Source: Acidimicrobiales bacterium (GTDB lineage Bacteria > Actinomycetota > Acidimicrobiia > Acidimicrobiales > JABEUL01). Taken from it: a DNA stretch of 9,323 nt. Below are positions 1 through 4,792 of the stretch, piece after piece. The notes under the pieces were generated by a model. The model ran no database searches. It saw nothing but the letters and a program-made list of their open reading frames with translations, and had not been told where the DNA came from. A program made the translations under genes and the position numbers. The stretch's first letter is position 1. Each line of letters begins with the position of its first letter. The DNA is taken from assembly GCA_027451605.1 (NCBI GenBank), contig DAIDJA010000053.1, positions 1 to 9,323 of the forward strand, in the 5' to 3' direction.

Positions 1-25
1 GCAAATCAATATCTAATTCCTTATA

Positions 26-613
26 GTGAATTTTGTTACTGTTTTAAGCGTATTTATAATAATTTTCGTTGCCGAAATACCCGATAAGACTATGGTATCG
101 TCAATTCTACTGGGGTCTAAATATAACGGATTTCTGGTGTGGTTGGGGTCGGCAGTTGCTTTTGCACTTCAGGTAACAATTTCGGTTACGATTGGAACGT
201 TGGTTACCTTAATACCTCATAAGACTCTTGAAATTATCATTGCCGTTGTATTCCTAGCCGGAGGAATTTACCTTCTAGTAACCAAAGAAAAAGAACAGGT
301 CGAAGAAGGTTATAAATTGGCCGAGACTCCCAAAAAACATATGAGAAAAGTCCTGGTAATGTCATTTGCGGTAACGTTCTTGGGCGAGTTCGGCGACTTG
401 ACCCAAATCGTAACCATAAACCTCGAAGCTAAATATCATGAGATGCTTTCGGTAGCATTGGGCGCTTTTCTGGGGCTGACATCGGTCGTATCAATAGGGA
501 TAATCGGAGGCAAATCATTGCTAAAAATTCTGCCAACCGACAAAATTCGCAAACTTGCCGGAATCGTCTTTATTCTGTTTTTCTTTTATGCAATCTATAG
601 TATATTTAGTTAG
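26..613 (+). CDS. TMEM165/GDT1 (UPF0016) family cation transporter
   Basis: This is a 195-residue polytopic membrane protein of the GDT1/TMEM165 (UPF0016) family. Characterised members export Mn2+ or Ca2+, often in exchange for protons. It shows the family's two half-repeats, each with an acidic signature: E17-I-P-D20-K-T22 in the first helix and E121-F-G-D124-L-T-Q127 after a charged central loop (about residues 87-108). The first motif has Pro where the usual form is E-x-G-D-K-T; I recall this variant from actinobacterial members. About six hydrophobic segments are visible and the length is normal for the family. The start is GTG, because an in-frame TAA at 14-16 excludes anything further upstream. 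No clear ribosome site is seen. The methyltransferase gene follows after 46 nt on the same strand. Metal specificity cannot be read from the sequence. Confidence 0.88.
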   Translation: MNFVTVLSVFIIIFVAEIPDKTMVSSILLGSKYNGFLVWLGSAVAFALQVTISVTIGTLVTLIPHKTLEIIIAVVFLAGGIYLLVTKEKEQVEEGYKLAETPKKHMRKVLVMSFAVTFLGEFGDLTQIVTINLEAKYHEMLSVALGAFLGLTSVVSIGIIGGKSLLKILPTDKIRKLAGIVFILFFFYAIYSIFS

Positions 614-659
614 CCCAGTCAAAACCTAGACCTCAAGACCCCCTTAAATTAATCTCATA

Positions 660-1283
660 ATGAACCCCGAATTAATAGAATTAGCAAAAACCACCAAAGG
701 CTTTATGCCTGAAGACGAAGGTATGGCACTCTATAAAAATGCAATGGAAATTTTGTCCCTATCCAGGAATCCGATGGTGGAGATCGGCTCATACTGTGGA
801 AAGTCTACAGTTTATCTCGGAGCTGCAGCTAAGTCGCAGTCATCGGTGCTCTTTGCTGTTGACCACCACAGGGGTTCCGAAGAAAACCAAATCGGGTGGG
901 AGCACCACGATCCCGAATTATACGACCCCAACACCGAAAGACTTGAAACTCTCTTTGAATTCAGAAAAACTATTACTCAAGCACATCTTGATGATCATGT
1001 CATACCGATAATCGGTAACTCTAAAACGGTGAGCAGTTATTGGAACTCTCCGCTATCATTACTGTTCATCGATGGAGGACATTCATATGAAGAAGCCATG
1101 GGAGACTATAACTGCTGGTCAAAATTTATTCAAAGAAACGGTCTTTTGCTTATCCACGATGTCTTTGAAGACGAAACTCTTGGCGGTAGACCTCCGTATG
1201 AAGTATTCCTTAAAGCGTCATCATCAAAATATTTTCAGGAGTACGGTACGGTTGGAAGTCTTAAAATTCTAAAGCGCATTTAG
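660..1283 (+). CDS. class I SAM-dependent methyltransferase (CmcI-like / Methyltransf_24 type)
   Basis: This 207-residue protein has a Rossmann-fold methyltransferase pattern. Motif I is V-E-I-G-S-Y-C-G-K-S-T at residues 40-50. An acidic strand end follows at V68-D69-H-H (the D binds the SAM ribose in this fold). L-F-I-D-G-G-H-S-Y-E is at 135-144 and L-I-H-D-V-F-E-D at 164-171, typical of CmcI-like and Methyltransf_24 enzymes. The D-G-G-H and H-D-V motifs often bind a divalent metal in O-methyltransferases of this group. The N-terminal G-F-M-P-E-D-E-G (14-21) matches actinobacterial homologues that I recall next to prenyltransferase-like and GT4 genes. Those partners are in this window but lie 5.4 kb away on the other strand. 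The acceptor is unknown and is probably a cell-envelope glycan or lipid intermediate. The upstream ribosome site is weak. Confidence 0.88.
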   Translation: MNPELIELAKTTKGFMPEDEGMALYKNAMEILSLSRNPMVEIGSYCGKSTVYLGAAAKSQSSVLFAVDHHRGSEENQIGWEHHDPELYDPNTERLETLFEFRKTITQAHLDDHVIPIIGNSKTVSSYWNSPLSLLFIDGGHSYEEAMGDYNCWSKFIQRNGLLLIHDVFEDETLGGRPPYEVFLKASSSKYFQEYGTVGSLKILKRI

Positions 1284-1302
1284 AAAACAAGCACATTTGA
1301 TC

Positions 1303-1363
1303 CAGTCTCTTCGTTAAATGACCGCTACTTAGCAAAAGAACTCTTGGTTATTCCCAGAGACTG
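1303..1363 (+). terminator. weak long-loop inverted repeat downstream of the methyltransferase
   Basis: CAGTCTCT (1303-1310) pairs with AGAGACTG (1356-1363), an 8-bp perfect stem followed directly by TTTT. The 45-nt loop makes it a poor intrinsic terminator by itself. It may be chance or an accessory to the strong hairpin at 1387-1424. Confidence 0.2.
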
Positions 1364-1386
1364 TTTTGGATTTAAGTTCACTAATA

Positions 1387-1424
1387 AAAGCCTGCGACGG
1401 TTAATTAAAATCGTCGCAGGCTTT
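1387..1424. terminator. bidirectional intrinsic terminator between convergent genes
   Basis: AAAGCCTGCGACG (1387-1399) and CGTCGCAGGCTTT (1412-1424) form a perfect 13-bp stem around a 12-nt AT-rich loop. The stem can extend by up to three weaker pairs into that loop. Its outer A-T pairs give a U-run on both strands: CTTTCT after the hairpin on the plus strand and CTTTTATT on the minus strand. It lies between the plus-strand methyltransferase (ends 1283) and the minus-strand secreted-protein gene (ends 1457), so it should terminate both. Confidence 0.9.
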
Positions 1425-1456
1425 CTGAAACTAAATCAGTTAAATATATACCGATG

Positions 1457-2092
1457 TTAGGAAATTTGTGCTGAAATTGTATTTCCGCTACCCGGCACAA
1501 GTAGGTTCACTATAAATGTTGAAAATCCGCAGTCTTTAAAATTTGGAATTGTATAACTTCCCGACAAGTCAACCGAAAGATTTGAATTTACTTTTCCGGA
1601 AAGATTGGCAATCACGGGACTCGACGTTATACAACTATTCCCGACTATATTAAAGGGAAGGCCAAAGACCTCGGCACTCGTCAATTTGATGTTAAATTCA
1701 CTGGTAACGTTTACCGAAAGGTTTGAAAGATTCACCGTTCCGGTAACCTGCCCGATCGGTACCATCTCAAACGAAGCAGACATTGGGATAAACCCAAATA
1801 CATCGGTATTTATCGAACCGGCGGGCAATGAAAGATTCCCCGAAATTTGATCATTTGACAAGTCTACAGATCCGCTAAACGAACCGTTCGGTAAGTTTGC
1901 GGTAGTTTTTAAACTTGCAATGTAAGTGCTGGCATTTACGGAACCATTTAACGGAATTATTGTATCCGCCCAAGCAGCTTTCCCACTGAATAAAGTACCC
2001 ATTGCCGTAAACATTGCAACTGCAATACATAAGGCGGCAACTATTCGCAACTTTGAAATTAATTTTCTATATTTGTTTTTTGTAATTTTCAT
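1457..2092 (-). CDS. secreted protein of unknown function (signal peptide, beta-rich repeats)
   Basis: This 211-residue protein is exported. It has a basic n-region (K2 to K14), a hydrophobic core at about 17-36, and a signal-peptidase site after A40-W-A42. The mature part (43-211) is rich in Ser, Asn, Val and Leu with alternating beta-type patterning. It repeats short units of the form G-S-V/G-T-V followed by D/N-L-S-N (about 73-80, 118-124, 165-172, 174-179). Only two cysteines remain after cleavage (C154 and C188), a likely disulphide. There are no catalytic motifs and I do not recognise a named domain. It resembles, from memory, unnamed exported proteins of actinobacteria that end in a similar V-P-G-x-G-N-T motif. 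A purine-rich AAAGGA lies about 17 nt upstream of the ATG, rather far for a Shine-Dalgarno. The gene converges on the methyltransferase and shares its terminator. Confidence 0.85.
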   Translation of the reverse strand: MKITKNKYRKLISKLRIVAALCIAVAMFTAMGTLFSGKAAWADTIIPLNGSVNASTYIASLKTTANLPNGSFSGSVDLSNDQISGNLSLPAGSINTDVFGFIPMSASFEMVPIGQVTGTVNLSNLSVNVTSEFNIKLTSAEVFGLPFNIVGNSCITSSPVIANLSGKVNSNLSVDLSGSYTIPNFKDCGFSTFIVNLLVPGSGNTISAQIS

Positions 2093-2157
2093 AGTCTTTT
2101 AAACTCATTTCCTTTCATTTTTTGGACATCATTAACCGTTACGCCTACGACCTAGAT

Positions 2158-2170
2158 GTAAACCGTTTAC
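2158..2170. promoter_or_regulatory. candidate operator palindrome GTAAAC-C-GTTTAC
   Basis: GTAAAC and GTTTAC are perfect 6-bp inverted arms around a single central C. The site is about 65 bp upstream of the minus-strand secreted-protein gene (start 2092), where a regulator of that gene could bind. No promoter hexamers can be assigned with confidence nearby. Confidence 0.35.
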
Positions 2171-2245
2171 GATAACCTCCCACACAAACCTAAATTTTCG
2201 GGTCTGCGTGATTATTACTTTCAAACTGACACCCATATCGGAAAT

Positions 2246-2284
2246 CAAAAGTCAACCAGTATATTGTCATTACTTTGACTTTTG
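2246..2284. repeat. 10-bp perfect inverted repeat
   Basis: CAAAAGTCAA (2246-2255) and TTGACTTTTG (2275-2284) are exact reverse complements, 19 nt apart. Each arm carries a TTGACT, which resembles a -35 hexamer, pointing outward on its own strand. No convincing -10 follows on either side at 16-18 nt. It could be a protein-binding site or a hairpin in a transcript. Confidence 0.4.
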
Positions 2285-2400
2285 CTATTAAGGCTTAGTG
2301 ACCAAATATGCAATTACATAGACAATATTTGTTTAACTTTTCATGACCATTATCGATATCATAGAAAAAGGTAACATTTTGCGCTGGTAATAACAACGGT

Positions 2401-2421
2401 TACCGGCGGAAACATCCGGTA
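2401..2421. repeat. short GC-rich inverted repeat
   Basis: TACCGG (2401-2406) and CCGGTA (2416-2421) can form a 6-bp hairpin with a 9-nt loop. It stands out in AT-rich surroundings but has no downstream U-run, so it is not a good terminator. Confidence 0.25.
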
Positions 2422-2463
2422 GGTATGCGCATCACCACCCATAGCGAATAAACTAGCCCGTTT

Positions 2464-2494
2464 CATCACTTTAGGCATGTATTCCATCACTTTA
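2464..2494. repeat. direct repeat of CATCACTTTA, 21-bp period
   Basis: CATCACTTTA occurs at 2464-2473 and again at 2485-2494. The copies start 21 bp apart, two helical turns, so they would face the same side of the DNA. This fits paired binding sites of a regulator, though a 10-mer repeated once could also be chance. Confidence 0.3.
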
Positions 2495-2765
2495 TGATAG
2501 TTATAGTATTTATACCAAGCGAATTTCAATAACAGTTTCTTTTGCGGGTATCAAATATTAGGCTCAAAATAGGAGTTTGCAAATCTAAAGTGCTCACAAA
2601 ATTTAAAAAGTGGGCAGATTTGTCTGGACTTTTTATCGCAAATTTAAATTCAAATTTTCCGTCGTTATAGAAAATTAGTTGCTTAAATTCTAGCTGTGCC
2701 GAGTTAGTTTATATATATTTTTTTTTGGCCCTTGTATCTTTAACAAATTTATATTAAGCTTAAAG

Positions 2766-2771
2766 TATACT
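2766..2771 (+). promoter_or_regulatory. candidate -10 element (TATACT) for the exported-protein cluster
   Basis: TATACT lies about 33 bp upstream of the ATG at 2804. This would give a short leader containing the Shine-Dalgarno at 2790. An AT-rich stretch with a 9-nt T-tract (2711-2726) is further upstream. No good -35 is found at 16-18 nt, so the call is tentative. Confidence 0.25.
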
Positions 2772-2789
2772 CAGAATTAAAGTCAAATG

Positions 2790-2794
2790 AAGGA
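2790..2794 (+). promoter_or_regulatory. Shine-Dalgarno AAGGA serving ATG 2804
   Basis: AAGGA is spaced 9 nt from the ATG at 2804-2806, which is ideal. As sequenced, that ATG opens a frame of only 13 codons, ending at TAA 2840-2842, not the long frame that starts at 2854. This mismatch between the best ribosome site and the long ORF is the main reason to suspect a frame-switching repeat. Confidence 0.65.
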
Positions 2795-2805
2795 TTAAAT
2801 ATAAT

Positions 2806-2820
2806 GAGAGAGAGAGAGAG
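2806..2820 (+). repeat. (GA)7.5 dinucleotide tract directly after a start codon
   Basis: The tract is 15 nt of alternating G and A that begins with the G of the ATG at 2804-2806. Slipped-strand gain or loss of 2-nt units shifts the reading frame. As sequenced, ATG 2804 is 50 nt from ATG 2854, so the two are out of frame. Loss of one GA unit (48 nt) or gain of two (54 nt) puts them in frame. Confidence 0.9.
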
Positions 2821-2853
2821 CAAAACTGGTTTAAAACCTTAAAGATAAAGCCG

Positions 2854-3966
2854 ATGATAATTTTGGTTACCGTTATGATATTAACTTTAATTGTCCAAAT
2901 GATTGGTTACTCTAAAGTCTATTCTCCCAAATATAGTTTGACATCAGGCTCATATACCGGTTCGGCACAATCTTGGTATATCCAATATTCTCCTTCGGAG
3001 CTTGATAGCGGGCTCTACGATGCTGGCTACTACTATGGTTGTACTGTTGCTGCCTATGAGCCGACCTTGGAACTTGTAAATTTGGACTTTGGTTCTCAGG
3101 CAATTGAAAACGGAAGTTGGGGAAGTATTGATTTTGTTTCGTCTACCCAAACTTTTATTTCGGATACGCAGATCGAATCGGCGGTAGAATCTTATATGAA
3201 TGGCTGGTATTCATGCAGAGATAGTCACACACTTTTAGTTGCTGTCGAAACCAACGATTCAGGAAATTATCTGGGATCTTTCTCTAACTATGTGTCACAA
3301 GGTGCCGGCACAAATTGGGCCGATGTTGTTAATGCCATTTCTAATTGGAGTTACTCAACTTATGGCATGTGGACTGACGGAAGTAATGACTTTGAAAGCG
3401 GATGGTGTGCCTGTGAGAGCAGTGTTGATACATGGATCAACCAGTATACATCCGAAGCCAATTCGATTAACTTTTTGGGCTACGGAGGTGATGCGGGTGG
3501 TTGTTATGGTGGTAGCTACAACCTATGGTACTATCCAATTGCTGAAGATTCTACCTGCAATGGCTATTTCTCCGCACTCGGGATATTTGACATAATGTAT
3601 GCCAACGGTAAGGGATTTTTTGAACCCCAACAATACAATTCGACCGTGACTAATTATTATATAAATGGAAACCGTAGTCAGCCGGTTTCTACTGAAGTGC
3701 AAGCAATGCAGTATTCCAATATTGTAAATTATGGATTTCAAATACGCAATGAGACCACATTATTCCCGGTTATCACGACCCAAGGCTTAGCGTGTGCGCA
3801 AGTAGGGGGCTGCTCCGGTACCGATAATCCTCCCGCAACCGCATGGGGTGCCATGTATAACGCTCTTGCTGCTGGAAACAATACCCCCGGAGCATATGCG
3901 ATCACCCAGGGATTATGGCCATGGTCATCCGGAACCGATATGGGTTACTTGAATCCCAATACTTAA
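2854..3966 (+). CDS. secreted eight-cysteine protein of unknown function, possibly phase-variable
   Basis: This is a 370-residue protein as annotated from the first in-frame ATG. Residues 1-19 are strongly hydrophobic but lack the positive n-region of a signal peptide. That region is encoded just upstream in the same frame (open from 2791, no ATG/GTG/TTG), after the GA tract. The ATG at 2804, with a good ribosome site, would supply it if the tract lost 2 nt. The mature part is rich in Tyr, Trp, Gly, Ser and Asn and has eight cysteines (63, 121, 185, 187, 217, 235, 314, 320), suited to disulphides outside the cell. Beta-strand-like segments each end in acidic or small residues: L-V-N-L-D-F-G (74-80), L-L-V-A-V-E-T-N-D (127-135), M-W-T-D-G (172-176) and I-N-F-L-G-Y-G-G-D (205-213). 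These suggest, without proof, a barrel-type hydrolase. No family is recognised. The next gene starts 18 nt downstream. Confidence 0.8.
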   Translation: MIILVTVMILTLIVQMIGYSKVYSPKYSLTSGSYTGSAQSWYIQYSPSELDSGLYDAGYYYGCTVAAYEPTLELVNLDFGSQAIENGSWGSIDFVSSTQTFISDTQIESAVESYMNGWYSCRDSHTLLVAVETNDSGNYLGSFSNYVSQGAGTNWADVVNAISNWSYSTYGMWTDGSNDFESGWCACESSVDTWINQYTSEANSINFLGYGGDAGGCYGGSYNLWYYPIAEDSTCNGYFSALGIFDIMYANGKGFFEPQQYNSTVTNYYINGNRSQPVSTEVQAMQYSNIVNYGFQIRNETTLFPVITTQGLACAQVGGCSGTDNPPATAWGAMYNALAAGNNTPGAYAITQGLWPWSSGTDMGYLNPNT

Positions 3967-3970
3967 AACC

Positions 3971-3977
3971 AGGAGGT
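3971..3977 (+). promoter_or_regulatory. strong Shine-Dalgarno AGGAGGT for the 3985 gene
   Basis: AGGAGGT is spaced 7 nt from the ATG at 3985. A closer ATG at 3978 abuts it with no spacer and opens only seven codons, so 3985 is the real start. Its position 4 nt after the upstream stop points to co-transcription with the secreted-protein gene. Confidence 0.85.
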
Positions 3978-3984
3978 ATGAAAA

Positions 3985-4371
3985 ATGAAAAACAATATTA
4001 AATTAAGTTTAAATAATAAGACTTCAACACGATCTAAAAAGTCAAAGCTATTGGTTTCAGGGGTATCACTTTTAATACTGTTATTGATAATAGCCGTAGC
4101 AATCAGTAACTCCTTTGTTGAAAATCAGACTCCCATAAGATCCGCTAAAACCAACTATTCTTCACATCCGACAGTTTCTCCGACTACCGTGACCGCGGAT
4201 TTTGCCGGTATTGTACCTCAATCTAATTGTCCGGTGAAAATTACCCCTGCGGTAATGTCTCAGAAATTTTATGACAGCATATGTCATGCAGTCGAATCGG
4301 GTCAGGTACCCGCCAAACCGCTGTATCCTAACGGCAACCCGAATTCTAAACCACTCCCCGAACCGCCGTAG
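3985..4371 (+). CDS. membrane-anchored extracytoplasmic protein, N-terminal part (ends at an in-frame TAG)
   Basis: These 128 residues have a basic N-terminus (K2 to K21), one membrane segment at about 22-41 and a Ser/Thr/Pro-rich linker (about 48-70). This is the look of a signal-anchored surface protein. Two cysteines follow (C82, C100), then a Pro-rich stretch ending E-P-P before TAG at 4369-4371. The same frame stays open after the TAG for 138 more codons to 4788, with two more cysteines. The natural product was therefore very probably one protein of about 267 codons, with the TAG replacing a sense codon (CAG, Gln, would fit by one transition). No domain is recognised. It sits between two other exported-protein genes on the same strand, with a strong ribosome site, so the N-terminal part at least should be translated. 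Confidence 0.75.
   Translation: MKNNIKLSLNNKTSTRSKKSKLLVSGVSLLILLLIIAVAISNSFVENQTPIRSAKTNYSSHPTVSPTTVTADFAGIVPQSNCPVKITPAVMSQKFYDSICHAVESGQVPAKPLYPNGNPNSKPLPEPP
4369..4371 (+). other. in-frame amber codon splitting one gene
   Basis: TAG lies between codons for E-P-P and P-D-Q in a frame that is otherwise open from 3985 to 4788. TAG is the ordinary terminal stop of several other genes here (611, 1281, 4786, 5942, and 7706-7708 on the minus strand), so general amber reassignment is unlikely. The next bases (CCT) are not a classical readthrough context, so a nonsense mutation is the simplest reading. Confidence 0.85.
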
Positions 4372-4490
4372 CCTGACCAGTCTAATGGGGTTCTGACAAT
4401 ACCGACAGGCCCGGCGCGATGTGATCAGAATTTTGAAGTTGGGTATCGACAATATACGGATACACATGATCCTTGGTATGACAGTAATAT

Positions 4491-4526
4491 AGGAGGAAAT
4501 TCTATATGTATTATTCCCGTGCTTGA
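4491..4526 (+). other. AGGAGG plus six-codon minicistron overlapping GTG 4519
   Basis: AGGAGG (4491-4496) is spaced 9 nt from ATG 4506, which encodes only M-Y-Y-S-R-A before TGA at 4524-4526. That stop lies within a few nucleotides of the GTG at 4519, so terminating ribosomes could in principle restart there. The AGGAGG also encodes Gly-Gly in the interrupted gene's own frame, so it may be accidental. Confidence 0.3.
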
Positions 4527-4788
4527 TTATTCGGATTATACAGATAGTGGTGTTAACATCAAGCAGGGAATGATTGTTTTGGATGAAGCCCCACTCACAC
4601 CTTCTCTATCTTCCAAATATAACTACGTACAGCCAATACCACTTATTATAAGTTATGACCCCGTAGCCGGAGGTGCTTTAACTATAACAGGTATAACCGG
4701 TAATACTCTTTTCGTAAAAGATTCCCTTGGTAATTCCTATACCCTGGATCTCTTAAATCCGACAGGTAAATTGATTCCCCAAAATTAG
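4519..4788 (+). CDS. C-terminal part of the amber-interrupted surface protein
   Basis: Eighty-nine codons run from a GTG at 4519 in exactly the same frame as the 3985 gene. Coding similarity plainly begins earlier, because the frame is open from 4372. That 49-codon stretch includes two cysteines (in A-R-C-D-Q and S-I-C-I-I-P) that could pair with C82 and C100 upstream of the TAG. The C-terminal part reads as small beta-rich units such as G-G-A-L-T-I-T-G-I-T-G-N-T and L-F-V-K-D-S-L-G-N-S-Y-T-L-D-L, with no catalytic motif. No ribosome site is correctly spaced for the GTG. An AGGAGG at 4491 serves a six-codon minicistron (4506-4526) whose stop overlaps this GTG region. The segment is probably untranslated, made by reinitiation, or made by low readthrough. 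The lipoprotein gene starts 4 nt after its stop. Confidence 0.55.
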   Translation: MLDYSDYTDSGVNIKQGMIVLDEAPLTPSLSSKYNYVQPIPLIISYDPVAGGALTITGITGNTLFVKDSLGNSYTLDLLNPTGKLIPQN

Positions 4789-4792
4789 TCCA

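Larger units (their letters stand above)
2093..2803. other. gene-free intergenic region with short repeats
   Basis: About 710 bp lie between two divergently transcribed exported-protein genes. It is AT-rich with stops in all frames, and I see no protein remnant and no tRNA. It must hold the promoters of both neighbours. It contains a 13-bp palindrome (2158-2170), a 10-bp inverted repeat (2246-2284), a 6-bp GC-rich hairpin (2401-2421), a direct repeat with 21-bp spacing (2464-2494) and a T-tract (2718-2726). Confidence 0.6.

Noticed and set aside
1..26. Possible tail of an upstream gene ending in TAG 24-26, overlapping the GTG at 26
   Set aside because: Only seven codons are visible, too few to tell a coding tail from chance.
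1605..1850. Plus-strand open frame opposite the secreted-protein gene
   Set aside because: It lies wholly inside the 1457-2092 minus-strand gene, has no ribosome site and no protein-like motifs: an antisense shadow.
2093..2803. CRISPR array or structured RNA in the long intergenic region
   Set aside because: No regularly spaced repeats are present. The inverted repeats are short and isolated, and I recognise no riboswitch or tRNA core.
4369..4371. Pyrrolysine or programmed amber recoding
   Set aside because: TAG ends several normal genes here, no readthrough context or downstream hairpin is seen, and no pyl gene is present.
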